A program made the translations under genes and the position numbers. Shown piece after piece: positions 6,268 to 14,551 of a DNA stretch of 24,050 nt (position 1 is its first letter; the number at the start of each line of letters is the position of its first letter). Source of the stretch: DASQPA01 sp963757335. Lineage in GTDB: Bacteria > Acidobacteriota > Thermoanaerobaculia > Multivoradales > UBA5704. The DNA is taken from NCBI GenBank assembly GCA_963757335.1, contig CAVWRJ010000016.1, positions 1-24,050 on the forward strand, read 5' to 3'. Below the pieces are notes generated by a model, which made no database searches, was not told the DNA's origin, and saw only the letters and a list, made by a program, of their open reading frames with translations.

Positions 6268-6586
6268 GGGGTACTCCTTTCAGAGATGAGTCGATGGAAC
6301 ACCGGTACGTTTAACTAGGTGCGCAGAAATAGAGGAACCGAGACAGCCGCCGCGCCTCAACCGACCTCCAGCACCTCGCACCGTCGCCCCCGTCGTTGGC
6401 GGAGCGGGAATGGGGGGTTGTTGTAGGGGATGAATCCTGCCAGCGGGGTGCTTCGGGAGTATCGCCGGAGCGTCGCGCCCTGCCTTGCGGGGCGGCTCTT
6501 CGGGGTGCTAGTGTCCCCGGCCTGTTGCCGGCGCTCCCGGAACCCGCACTGAAATACCGAGCCGCCCGGCGGCGTTGAGAGGGACC
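6268..6586. other. Divergent intergenic region before topA
   Basis: This stretch lies between the minus-strand secreted-protein gene and topA and should contain both promoters. I see AT-richer sequence near 6300-6330 on the side of the minus-strand gene, but no clear pair of promoter boxes. No open frame here looks like protein. Confidence 0.4.
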
Positions 6587-8935
6587 GTGGCCAAGAATCT
6601 GCTGATCGTCGAAAGCCCAACCAAGACCAAGACCCTCAAGAAGTTCCTCGGCCGGCAGTACGCCGTCGAGGCTTCCCTCGGACACATCCGCGACCTCGTC
6701 AAGAAGGACATGGGGATCGGTCCGCAGTACGAGCCGAACTACGCGATCCTGACGGCGAAAAAGGAGGTCGTCCAGAAGCTCCGTAAGGCGGCCAAGGACG
6801 CCGACACCGTCTACCTCGCCCCCGACCCCGATCGCGAGGGGGAGGCGATCGCCTGGCATATCGCGGAAGTCCTCGGCAAGGATCCCTCGCAGGTGCACCG
6901 GGTGACCTTCAACGAGATCACCAAGCGCGCCGTTTTAGCCGCCCTCGAAAACCCGCGCCAGATCGACCTCCGCAAGGTCGACGCCCAACAGGCCCGCCGG
7001 GTCCTCGACCGGCTGATGGGCTTCCGCCTCTCGCCGCTCCTCTGGGAGAAGGTCAAGCAGGGGCTCTCGGCCGGCCGGGTGCAGTCGGTGGCCTTGAAGA
7101 TGGTCTGCGAGCGCCAGGCCGAGATCGACGCCTTCGTGCCCGAGGAGTACTGGAACCTGGGCGCCGAGCTCTCGGCAAAGCTGCCGCCGGCTTTCCAGGC
7201 GCGGCTCCAGAAGATCGACGGCAAGAAGGCCGAGGTCGGAAACGGCGCCGACGCGGCGAAGATCGTCGCCGACCTGGAGCAGGGGACGTTCAAGGTCGGT
7301 GCCGTCGAGCGCAAGCAGGCCCTCCAGCGCCCCGGCGCGCCGTTCATCACCAGCCGGTTGCAGCAGGAGGCGGCACGGCGCTTCGGCTTCTCGGTCAAGC
7401 GGACCATGGCGCTCGCCCAGGGTCTCTATGAGGGCACCGAGGTGGGCGACCGCGGCCAGGTCGGCCTCATCACCTACATGCGAACCGACTCGACCCGGGT
7501 GGCCGACGAGGCGGTGGACGGGGTGCGCGAGCTGATCGCCGCGACCTACGGGCCGCAGTCGCTCCCCGAGAAGCCCAACGTCTACAAGTCGAAGAAGGGG
7601 GCGCAGGACGCCCACGAGGCGATCCGCCCGACCAGCTTCGACCTGCCGCCCGACGCCCTCAAGGACTCCCTCCGGGCCGACGAGTGGAAGCTCTACAAGC
7701 TGATCTGGGACCGCTTCGTGGGCTCGCAGATGAACCCCGCCGTCTTCGACGTCACCCAGGTGGACGTCGTAAGCGGCCGCTACACCCTCAGGGTCTCCGG
7801 CCGGGTGTTGAAGTCGCCCGGCTTTCTCGCCGTCTACCGCGAGGCTCCCGAGGAAGGAGCCGCGGAGAACGACGAGGCGGAGGAGGCGACGCTGCCGGCG
7901 ATCGCCGAGGGCGAGATGCTGACCCTCCTAAAGGTCACCTCGGAGCAGAAGTTCACCCAGGGGCCGGCGCCGTTTTCCGAGGCGACGCTCGTCAAGGCCC
8001 TGGAGGAGAGCGGCATCGGCCGGCCCTCGACCTACGCCACCATCCTCTCCACACTCACCGACCGCGACTACGTCGACAAGGTGGAGGGGCGGTTCCGGCC
8101 GTCGGCCCTGGGCAGCCTCGTCAACGGGATGCTCCAGAAGGGGTTCCACGACATCATCAACGAGGGCTACACGGCGGAGCTCGAAGAGCAGCTCGACAAG
8201 ATCGAGGACGGCCTCATCGAGTGGAAGACGGCGATCGCCGACTTCGACAAGAAGTTCTCCAAGGATCTGGAGACCGCCGGCGAGCAGATGCCGAACGTCA
8301 AGAAGGAAGGGGTGCCGCTCGGCGAGATCTGTCCGCTCGACGGCGGTCAGCTCCTCATGCGCTTCGGCCGCTTCGGGGCCTTCGTCGCGTGCAGCAACTA
8401 CCCCGAGTGCAAGTACACCCGCGAGCTCAACACCCCCGCCGCTCCCGCCAGCCCGGCGGTGGCGAACGGCGACTCTGCCGGAGCGGCGCCTGCCGCCGCC
8501 GAGGAAGAGGTCCCGGTCTGCCCGGACTGCGGCCGGCCGATGCAGATCAGGCGCAGCCGTTTCGGCACCTTCTGGGGCTGCACCGGCTACCCGGAGTGCA
8601 AAGGCATCCTGAAGACCGGCCCCAAGCCCGAGGCGCCGAAGCCGACCGGGGTCGCCTGCCCGGAGTGCGGCAAGGGCGAGATCGAGGAGAAGCGCTCGCG
8701 CCGGGGGAAGACCTTCTGGTCCTGCAACCGCTACCCCGACTGCAAGTTCTCCCTCTGGAAAAAGCCGGTCGGCAAGGAGTGCCCCGACTGCCACGCCCCC
8801 TTCCTGCTCGAGAAGACGACCAAGAAGCTCGGCACCCAGCTGATCTGCAACACCGAGGGCTGCGGCTACGCCGAGTCCTACGAGCCGGCCATCGAGGCGG
8901 CGCCGGCGGCGCCCGAGCCCGCGGCGGTGGGATAA
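6587..8935 (+). CDS. topA: DNA topoisomerase I (type IA)
   Basis: This enzyme relaxes negative supercoils by cutting one strand through a 5'-phosphotyrosine. I favour GTG 6587 (MAKNLLIVESPTKTKTL) because family members start this way; TTG 6575 would add four residues. The protein is about 782 residues. The TOPRIM domain shows VESPTKTKT near residue 9 and the metal-binding PDPDREGE near residues 79-86. The catalytic Tyr is at about residue 297 in LITYMRTDSTR. Four C-terminal zinc ribbons follow (CPDCG, CPECG, CPDCH types); the first has CPLDGG and so lacks one expected Cys. The gene is intact, unlike several neighbours. It appears to stand alone, with RiPP precursor A3 following after 177 bases. 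Confidence 0.98.
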   Translation: MAKNLLIVESPTKTKTLKKFLGRQYAVEASLGHIRDLVKKDMGIGPQYEPNYAILTAKKEVVQKLRKAAKDADTVYLAPDPDREGEAIAWHIAEVLGKDPSQVHRVTFNEITKRAVLAALENPRQIDLRKVDAQQARRVLDRLMGFRLSPLLWEKVKQGLSAGRVQSVALKMVCERQAEIDAFVPEEYWNLGAELSAKLPPAFQARLQKIDGKKAEVGNGADAAKIVADLEQGTFKVGAVERKQALQRPGAPFITSRLQQEAARRFGFSVKRTMALAQGLYEGTEVGDRGQVGLITYMRTDSTRVADEAVDGVRELIAATYGPQSLPEKPNVYKSKKGAQDAHEAIRPTSFDLPPDALKDSLRADEWKLYKLIWDRFVGSQMNPAVFDVTQVDVVSGRYTLRVSGRVLKSPGFLAVYREAPEEGAAENDEAEEATLPAIAEGEMLTLLKVTSEQKFTQGPAPFSEATLVKALEESGIGRPSTYATILSTLTDRDYVDKVEGRFRPSALGSLVNGMLQKGFHDIINEGYTAELEEQLDKIEDGLIEWKTAIADFDKKFSKDLETAGEQMPNVKKEGVPLGEICPLDGGQLLMRFGRFGAFVACSNYPECKYTRELNTPAAPASPAVANGDSAGAAPAAAEEEVPVCPDCGRPMQIRRSRFGTFWGCTGYPECKGILKTGPKPEAPKPTGVACPECGKGEIEEKRSRRGKTFWSCNRYPDCKFSLWKKPVGKECPDCHAPFLLEKTTKKLGTQLICNTEGCGYAESYEPAIEAAPAAPEPAAVG

Positions 8936-9061
8936 TGGCCCTCTGTCCGTCTAGTTTGTGGTTGTTCCTCCCGGGCGGGTGGCTTCCTCTCGCCTGAGCC
9001 TGGAGCAGTACCGATCCCACCCTCACTTCTTCTTATGGCTTTTTTAAGATATGCTTGACGT

Positions 9062-9086
9062 CCACTTACGGATGGTCCGGAAGTGG
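9062..9086 (+). promoter_or_regulatory. Inverted repeat upstream of the third RiPP precursor
   Basis: CCACTT-a-CGGA (9062-9072) faces TCCG-g-AAGTGG (9076-9086) around a TGG loop, with one mismatch. It lies 26 bases before the start of the precursor. It could be an operator or a 5' leader hairpin. A TTGACG lies at 9055-9060 and a TATGCT at 9050-9055, but neither has a matching partner box. The rest of 8936-9112 holds no gene. Confidence 0.4.
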
Positions 9087-9112
9087 CTGTTGCACAGCTC
9101 AGGAGAAACTCG

Positions 9113-9268
9113 ATGAAAAAGAACGAGCTGAAGAAGAACCTCAAACTGACGCTGAACCGTGAAACCTTGCGCGCCCTGGAAAGTCCTGCGCTCGAAGAGG
9201 TGATCGGAGGCTTGACCGTCTCGAATTGCCGCAGTAACTGCACCACCTGCGACAGCAGATGTTGCTGA
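9113..9268 (+). CDS. Class I lanthipeptide-like RiPP precursor, A3
   Basis: This 51-residue peptide has ATG at 9113 after AGGAGA. The leader is Lys-rich (MKKNELKKN) and carries the same L-x-L-x-x-E-T-L-R-x-L pattern as the twin precursors (LKLTLNRETLRALESP), ending in a double glycine (EEVIGG near residues 28-33). The core LTVSNCRSNCTTCDSRCC has five Cys and several Ser/Thr, well suited to lanthionine formation. Leader conservation with divergent cores suggests that one trans-acting modification system serves all three peptides. No lanthipeptide synthetase or transporter is in the window. The peptide is orphaned between topA and a surface-protein operon, with its own downstream hairpin. Confidence 0.82.
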   Translation: MKKNELKKNLKLTLNRETLRALESPALEEVIGGLTVSNCRSNCTTCDSRCC

Positions 9269-9275
9269 GCTCCTG

Positions 9276-9314
9276 ACCGGCCGGGGGGGCGCTCCTGCCT
9301 GCGCCCCTCCCGGT
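9276..9314 (+). terminator. GC-rich hairpin after precursor A3
   Basis: ACCGG plus a G-run (9276-9290) pairs with GCGCCCCTCCCGGT (9301-9314), with a small bulge. It starts eight bases after the precursor stop. Only a short TT follows, so it is a likely but non-canonical terminator. Confidence 0.5.
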
Positions 9315-9411
9315 TCAAACTGCCCTAGACCGATACGTTCGTCCTTCTCCTCGCCGGCCTGACTTCCCTCGCGGCCGGGCCAGCCTCTGGGTTGACCTCC
9401 ACTGGGCCTCC

Positions 9412-9440
9412 TTGACGCCTGCCTTGTTGCTTTGTATGCT
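9412..9440 (+). promoter_or_regulatory. Sigma70-like promoter for the propeller-protein operon
   Basis: TTGACG (9412-9417) and TATGCT (9435-9440) are separated by 17 bases, the optimal spacing, and lie 27 bases upstream of the ATG at 9468. This is the best-formed promoter in the window. Confidence 0.7.
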
Positions 9441-9467
9441 GATAGAGCATTTAGCAGGAGGCTCGTC

Positions 9468-11375
9468 ATGAATCCGAGGCAGCACGCAGCTCCGCCGTCG
9501 CTTCTCCTGTCCATCCCGGCCCTGCTGCTGCTCACCGCCATGCCGGCGGCCACGGCAGCCACGGCCGCCGCCAGCCCGTGGCGCCTGGTCGGCCCGGCCG
9601 AGGCGAATCTCGGGGCGGTGGCGCTCCCGCCCTCCCCCCTGGGCACCGTCTATACCTCCTCGCCAACCTCCTCGGCAGCGGATGCGATCTTCCGCAGCAC
9701 GGACGGGGGAGCGACCTCCACCGGCTTCGTTTTCCCGGCCGATGCCTGCCCGTTCTCCTCGACACCACTCCTGGCGCCCGACCCGTCGCAGGCGGGGACG
9801 TTCTATGCGACCGATCGCACGAACGTCTGGAAGTCTCCCGACGGGGGGGTCACCTGGCAGCGCAGGACCTCCCCGGAGGTCGGCTGGCTCGCCGACCTCA
9901 CGGTTTTGCCGGACGCTCCGGGCCATCTCCTCGCGGTCGGCGACGGCGCGATCTTCCCCGCTCTCTCCCCGCCGCCACCCTGCTATCCCCGGCAGAGCGG
10001 GAGCGGGGTCGCCCTGAGCAACGACGGCGGCCTGACCTGGAACGTCGTGCATCCCGCGGGCTCCGCGCCCTACCAGTCGGCCGCCTTCGACCCCGCCCAC
10101 GTCGAGCGGCTCTACCTCGGCACCGCGGCCGGCGACCTCTTCCTGAGCGAGGACGGCGGCACGACCGTGACGTCCCTCGATTTTCCGCTGCGCAATGAAA
10201 GTGTCTACGAGATCCGGATCGACGCCACCACCGTGCCGAGCACCCTCTTCGTGCTGTCCGGAGGCGAGCTCTACCGGGCGCCCCTGGCGGCCGACGGCAG
10301 CGCCGGCCCCTGGAGCCGGCTCGCCCAGGCACCGGCCATCCAGGTCCCCCCGTCCTCGCACCGCACCCTGCTGCTCGATCCCAGCCGGCCGGGGACGCTC
10401 TATACCTTCACCTACGGAGGGGTGTTCGTCTCGACCGATCGCGGCGACAGCTGGGCTCGGATCACCGGCGGGCTCGATCCCTTCGGGGTGACCGGCCTCG
10501 CCCTCGATCCCCGCCCCTCGGGCCCCCTCTACGCCGCCACCCGGCACGGGCTCTACGCCCTCGACCGGAGCGGCTGCACCGAGAACGCCGCCGGCGTCTG
10601 CCTGGCGAGCTTCCGCTTCAGGGTCGCGGTCTCCTTCGCGACCTCCGGCGGCCCGGCCACCGCGGCCCACGCCCAGGCGGTCTCGGCCGACACCGCCGAC
10701 CTCTGGTTCTTCGCCCCCGGCAACCTCGAGCTGGTGGTCAAGGTCCTCGACGGCCGCGCCGTCAACGGCGCCTTCTGGGTGTTCGCCGGCGGCCTCTCCG
10801 ACGTCGCCTACACGCTCACCGTCACCGACACCGCGACCGGAGCGGTCAAGAGCTACCCGAAGGCCGCCGGGAGCCTGTCGAGCTTCGCCGACACCTCGGC
10901 TTTCCCCGCGTCCTCCGCGTCCCCCGAGTCCCCCGCGTCGGTGACCCGCGCCGCGCGGAGCGCAGACCTACCCCCCCTACCGCTCGCCCCGGCCCCCTTC
11001 CTCCTGCCGGACGCGCTGCCCGACGCGCTGCCGGACGCCGCCGGCTGCGCTCCCGGGAGCACCGCGCTCTGCCTCTCCGCCGCCCGCTTCCGGGTCGCGG
11101 TCGCCTACCAGGCCGGCCCCCTGGCGGGCGACGGGCGGACGCTCCCGCTGACCGGCGACACCGGCGCCTTCTGGTTCTTCTCGCCCGAGAACGTCGAGCT
11201 GATCGTCAAGGTCCTCGACGGCCGGGGGTTAAACGGCCACTTCTGGGTATTCTACGGCGCGCTTTCCAACGTCGCCTACACGGTGACCGTGACCGATACC
11301 GTAACCGGAGCCGTCCGGACCTACACCAACCCCCAGGGCCGGCTCGCGAGCTTCGCCGATACCTCGGCCTTCTGA
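9468..11375 (+). CDS. Secreted BNR/Asp-box beta-propeller protein with two C-terminal surface domains
   Basis: ATG 9468 follows AGCAGGAG and gives 635 residues. Residues 1-35 are a Sec signal ending in Ala-rich sequence. Five Asp-box turns (STDGGATS, SPDGGVTW, SNDGGLTW, SEDGGTTV, STDRGDSW, at roughly residues 76, 122, 184, 226 and 322) indicate a sialidase-type beta-propeller. No sialidase catalytic set is evident, so a binding or structural role is more likely. Two copies of a domain of about 110 residues follow (10575-10904 and 11045-11372), with the motifs RFRV, WFF, KVLDGR, VNG/LNG, FWVF, TVTDT and ADTSAF. They are joined by a Pro/Ser/Ala linker built from 9-bp and 12-bp repeats. The next gene starts 10 bases later and shares the domain, so the two form an operon. 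Confidence 0.85.
   Translation: MNPRQHAAPPSLLLSIPALLLLTAMPAATAATAAASPWRLVGPAEANLGAVALPPSPLGTVYTSSPTSSAADAIFRSTDGGATSTGFVFPADACPFSSTPLLAPDPSQAGTFYATDRTNVWKSPDGGVTWQRRTSPEVGWLADLTVLPDAPGHLLAVGDGAIFPALSPPPPCYPRQSGSGVALSNDGGLTWNVVHPAGSAPYQSAAFDPAHVERLYLGTAAGDLFLSEDGGTTVTSLDFPLRNESVYEIRIDATTVPSTLFVLSGGELYRAPLAADGSAGPWSRLAQAPAIQVPPSSHRTLLLDPSRPGTLYTFTYGGVFVSTDRGDSWARITGGLDPFGVTGLALDPRPSGPLYAATRHGLYALDRSGCTENAAGVCLASFRFRVAVSFATSGGPATAAHAQAVSADTADLWFFAPGNLELVVKVLDGRAVNGAFWVFAGGLSDVAYTLTVTDTATGAVKSYPKAAGSLSSFADTSAFPASSASPESPASVTRAARSADLPPLPLAPAPFLLPDALPDALPDAAGCAPGSTALCLSAARFRVAVAYQAGPLAGDGRTLPLTGDTGAFWFFSPENVELIVKVLDGRGLNGHFWVFYGALSNVAYTVTVTDTVTGAVRTYTNPQGRLASFADTSAF
10904..10939. repeat. 9-bp tandem repeats in the propeller-protein linker
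   Basis: Four 9-bp units of the type CCCCGCGTC encode the Pro-Ala-Ser-like linker between the two C-terminal domains. The copy number could change linker length without shifting the frame. Confidence 0.7.
11004..11039. repeat. 12-bp tandem repeats encoding LPDA
   Basis: Three 12-bp units (CTGCCGGACGCG and close variants) encode Leu-Pro-Asp-Ala three times, directly before the second C-terminal domain. Confidence 0.7.
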
Positions 11376-11384
11376 GCCGGGCCG

Positions 11385-12662
11385 ATGCGCGCCGCGACCC
11401 TCCTCCTCGCCGCCGGTCTGACCGCTCTCGCGGCGATGCCGGCGAGATCGGCGATATCGGCGATATCGGCGACGCCGGCGATGCCGGTCGATCTCCTGGT
11501 GTCGAGCAACGGCAGATCGACGGTCGAACGCTTCGACCTCTCCGGCACCTCCCTCGGCGCCTTCGTCCCTGCCGGCTCCGGGGGCCTGACGAACCCGGAC
11601 GGCATGGCCTTCGGACCGGACGGCAATCTCTACGTCTGCAGCGAACGGGCGAGCGCCGTGCTCCGCTACGACGGCCGGACCGGCGCCCTCCTGGGGACCT
11701 TCGTGCCGAGCGGCAGCGGCGGCCTGGACGTCGCGGAGTACCCGGCCTTCGGGCCGGACGGCAACCTCTACGTGAGCAGCCTCCACGCCAACGCTGTGCT
11801 CCGCTACGACGGCCGGACCGGCGCCTTCCTGGGGGCCTTCGTCCCCGGGGGCGGCGGGCTCGACAGCCCCAGCGGCATCACCTTCGGGCCGGACGGCAAT
11901 CTCTATGTGAGCAACACCAACGCGAACGAGGTCCGGCGCTACGACGGCCGTTCCGGCGCCCTCCTCGGCGCCTTCGTCCCCACCGGCAGCGGCGGTCTCC
12001 AGAAGCCGGTCGGCCTGACCTTCGGCCCGGACGGAAATCTCTACGTCAGCAGCCTGTTCACCCACCAGGTGCTCCGCTACGACGGCCGGACCGGGGCGTT
12101 CCTCGACGTCTTCGTGCCGGCGCGGAGCGGTGGGTTGAACGGGCCGTACGGCCTCGCCTTCGGTCCGGACGGCAACCTCTATGTGGTCAGCATCAGCACC
12201 TCTCAGGTGCTCCGCTACCGCGGCAGCGACGGGGCGTTCCTCGGCGCCTTCGTGACCGGTCTCCCCCTCTATCTCCCCACCTACCTCCTCTTCACGCCCC
12301 CCGCCGCTCCCGACTGCCAGGACGACGCGACCCACCTCTGCCTGGCCGGCGGCCGCTTCCGGGTCGAGGTCGCCTGGCGGACGCCGGACGGCGGCTCCGG
12401 AGTGGGGCAGGCCGTGCGGCTGACCGCCGAGAGCGCCTACTTCTGGTTCTTCGACGCCGCCAACGTGGAGCTGCTGGTCAAGGTGCTCGACGGCTGCCCG
12501 GTAAACGGCCGCTACTGGGTCTTCGCCGGCGGCCTGACCAATGTGGCGACGACCCTCACCGTCACCGATACCCGGAGCGGCGCCGTAGAGACCTACAGGA
12601 ACCCCCAGGGAACGGCGTTCGCGCCGCTCCAGGAGACGGCCGCGTTCTCGACCTGCCCCTAA
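11385..12662 (+). CDS. Secreted NHL/six-bladed beta-propeller protein with C-terminal surface domain
   Basis: This 425-residue protein starts at ATG 11385, ten bases after the upstream stop, with only a weak ribosome site, so translational coupling is likely. A Sec signal (residues 1-22) is followed by a short repeated Ala/Ile/Ser stretch from 9-bp repeats. Residues about 30-290 contain six units of about 44 residues with the motif FGPDGNLYV, then VLRYDGRTGA and LGAFVP, matching an NHL or SMP-30-like six-bladed propeller. Residues about 305-425 carry the same C-terminal domain as the upstream gene (RFRVEVAW, YFWFFDAANVELLVKVLDG, YWVFAGGL, LTVTDT). The protein is probably surface-exposed and binds a ligand or partner. 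No enzymatic residues are obvious. The stop lies 11 bases from the end of the convergent glycosyltransferase. Confidence 0.87.
   Translation: MRAATLLLAAGLTALAAMPARSAISAISATPAMPVDLLVSSNGRSTVERFDLSGTSLGAFVPAGSGGLTNPDGMAFGPDGNLYVCSERASAVLRYDGRTGALLGTFVPSGSGGLDVAEYPAFGPDGNLYVSSLHANAVLRYDGRTGAFLGAFVPGGGGLDSPSGITFGPDGNLYVSNTNANEVRRYDGRSGALLGAFVPTGSGGLQKPVGLTFGPDGNLYVSSLFTHQVLRYDGRTGAFLDVFVPARSGGLNGPYGLAFGPDGNLYVVSISTSQVLRYRGSDGAFLGAFVTGLPLYLPTYLLFTPPAAPDCQDDATHLCLAGGRFRVEVAWRTPDGGSGVGQAVRLTAESAYFWFFDAANVELLVKVLDGCPVNGRYWVFAGGLTNVATTLTVTDTRSGAVETYRNPQGTAFAPLQETAAFSTCP
11433..11486. repeat. 6 x 9-bp tandem repeat in signal-peptide codons
   Basis: Six 9-bp units, including two identical GCGATATCG copies flanked by GCGATGCCG-type units, encode the end of the signal peptide. 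Copy-number change would alter the cleavage region in frame. Confidence 0.8.
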
Positions 12663-12673
12663 CCATGCGGGCC

Positions 12674-14431
12674 CTATCGCACCGCGGGCGGGACCGGTCT
12701 CCCCGCCTGCGCTCCGGCCCGCCGCAGCCGGGCGAGGTCCCAGACCACCAGGCCGTCCTCCCGATAGTCGGGCTGCCCCCAGATCGCGGTCAGCGAAACA
12801 GCCATCCGCTCCCCCGCCCGCTCGAGCTCCCGGCGGTGCCGCGGCTTGATCTCGGCGATGATCGGCCAGCAGTGCCCGCGGACCTTCTCCTCCTCGGCCA
12901 GCACGTCGGTGTGGACGATCAGGTAGCGCGCCCGGCTCGCCAGGAAGCCTTCGGGCGAGGTGAAAGGCATGTTGCGGAAGGCCAGGGCCCGCGCCCCGCG
13001 GAGCGGCTCGACCATGGCGACCAGGACGTCCCGGTGGTGGACCTCCTGGTAGAGGTAGAAGACCCGGTTGTAGCTCCAGAGGGGAATCCAGGGGTATTCG
13101 AGGACCGGCGCTCCCCGGTCCTTGCGGACGACCTGGTTGTAGAAGCCCGGGATCTGGCTGCCGGCCCCGCCGACCCCGCCACCCCCCCCAGAGAGCGACG
13201 CGCGCGGGCAGAAGAAGCCGACGAAGTCGTTGTGGCCGGAAAACGAGCTCGACAGGAAGCCGGGCTCGACGAGCGGCCCGGCGAGGAAGAGGGCGCCGAC
13301 GAGGACGAAGGCGGCGGCGCTCTGGCCGAGCTCCCCCAGCGGCCGCTGGCCCCGCCACCAGGGAGCGGCGAGCCCCACCGCCACCCAGAGGAGAAGCCAG
13401 GGGAGGACCGGCAGGAGGTAGCGGTCGAAGACCAGGGGGTGACCGAGCATCTCCGGGGAGAGGACGACGAGGCCCGCCACCTGGCAGACGGCGAGAGTCG
13501 CGGTATAGGCGGCGAGCCGGGGCTCCCGGCGGGCGAGGGTGACGAGCCCGTAGAGGGCCGCGGCCCAGAAGAGGACCACCGGCACCAGATAGACCGCCCC
13601 CGACTGCAAGCGGAGGACCCCGGTGAGGGTCCCCCAGGAGAGGGCCAGAGGCTCGTGCTTGGAAGACACCAGGGCGAGGAGCGACGCCCGGGCGGGGACG
13701 ATGAAGCCGAGGATGGCCGCCGCCGTGGCCGCTCCCGTGGCGACGAGGGCCAGGAGGCCCGGCCGCCCGGCCTCCCCCCGCCAGCGCCGATCGATCGCCA
13801 GGGTGCCGAGGGCGAAGAGGAAGGGGGCGAGGACGAAGGGCGCCGTCCCCAGGTGGAACCAGACGGCGAGCGCGGCGGCGAGGACGGAGAGGGCGGCGAG
13901 CCCCCGTCTCCCCGTTCGCCACCAGGCCTCGAAGGCCGCGGTGGCGGCGAAGCCGAAGAGGACGATCGGGGCGTAGGGACGGGCGATCCGGCTGTAGAGG
14001 ACGAGGAGGGGCGAGAGGGCGACGAGCCAGGCGAAGAGCAGAGCGACCCGCGGCCCCAGCGGTCCCAGCGGTCTCAGCCAGCGGGCGACGATCCCGGGCA
14101 GGACGAGGAGGGCGAGGAGGCCGGCGAGGAGCATGGGGAGGCGCACCACCAGCTCCGAGAGCGGGACCCCGCTCTGCAAAAGGACCCGGTAGAGGGCGGT
14201 CAGGGGGATGCAGTTGTCGCGCAGCTCGTAGGTGGTGAGGATGTGCGACAGCGGCTCGGCGAGGGCGACCCGCACGGCGTGCAGCTCGTCCCCGGCGAGG
14301 ACCTGGGCGCGGACGTTCCACAGCCGCAGCACCGCGCCGACGGCGAGCGGCGGCACCAGCCGGCCGAGCGCGGAGGTGCGGAAGTTGGCGAGGTCGCTCA
14401 TCCGGGACGCGGCGGGGGTCACGGGGGTCAT
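12674..14431 (-). CDS. GT-C family membrane glycosyltransferase (GT39/ArnT-like)
   Basis: This 585-residue integral membrane protein should transfer a sugar from a lipid-linked donor outside the cytoplasmic membrane. I chose the ATG at 14431; a second ATG at 14401 is possible. After a basic N-terminus, the first large loop carries the acidic AGDELHAVR motif expected of GT-C enzymes, where the Asp-Glu pair is catalytic. RIARPYAPIVLF follows, and at least ten hydrophobic segments continue to about residue 400 (for example LLAGLLALLVLPGIV and VVLFWAAALYGLV). The C-terminal 150 residues are soluble and include HRDVLVAMV and RARYLIVHTD. Substrate and acceptor are unknown. Nine-base repeats at 14051-14077 encode PLGPLGP. 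The frame stays open upstream for over 1,000 codons, but that part has no protein character. Confidence 0.85.
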   Translation of the reverse strand: MTPVTPAASRMSDLANFRTSALGRLVPPLAVGAVLRLWNVRAQVLAGDELHAVRVALAEPLSHILTTYELRDNCIPLTALYRVLLQSGVPLSELVVRLPMLLAGLLALLVLPGIVARWLRPLGPLGPRVALLFAWLVALSPLLVLYSRIARPYAPIVLFGFAATAAFEAWWRTGRRGLAALSVLAAALAVWFHLGTAPFVLAPFLFALGTLAIDRRWRGEAGRPGLLALVATGAATAAAILGFIVPARASLLALVSSKHEPLALSWGTLTGVLRLQSGAVYLVPVVLFWAAALYGLVTLARREPRLAAYTATLAVCQVAGLVVLSPEMLGHPLVFDRYLLPVLPWLLLWVAVGLAAPWWRGQRPLGELGQSAAAFVLVGALFLAGPLVEPGFLSSSFSGHNDFVGFFCPRASLSGGGGGVGGAGSQIPGFYNQVVRKDRGAPVLEYPWIPLWSYNRVFYLYQEVHHRDVLVAMVEPLRGARALAFRNMPFTSPEGFLASRARYLIVHTDVLAEEEKVRGHCWPIIAEIKPRHRRELERAGERMAVSLTAIWGQPDYREDGLVVWDLARLRRAGAQAGRPVPPAVR

Positions 14432-14551
14432 TCTAGGCCCGTTTCCCTCCGTCCCGCTTCGGGTCCCCTGCCGACACTGTGCACTTGAATACACACAAAC
14501 GAAGGGCGAGCGCCGGGCTGGTGGTACGGGTCGGGCTTGGGAGGTTCCGCA

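Noticed and set aside
11229..14321. Long minus-strand frame of more than 1,000 codons
   Set aside because: It overlaps two propeller genes and the glycosyltransferase in the wrong frame and is low-complexity Arg/Pro/Gly/Glu sequence.
12665..14488. Plus-strand frame of about 600 codons opposite the glycosyltransferase
   Set aside because: It is a charged, low-complexity shadow of a clear membrane-protein gene on the other strand.
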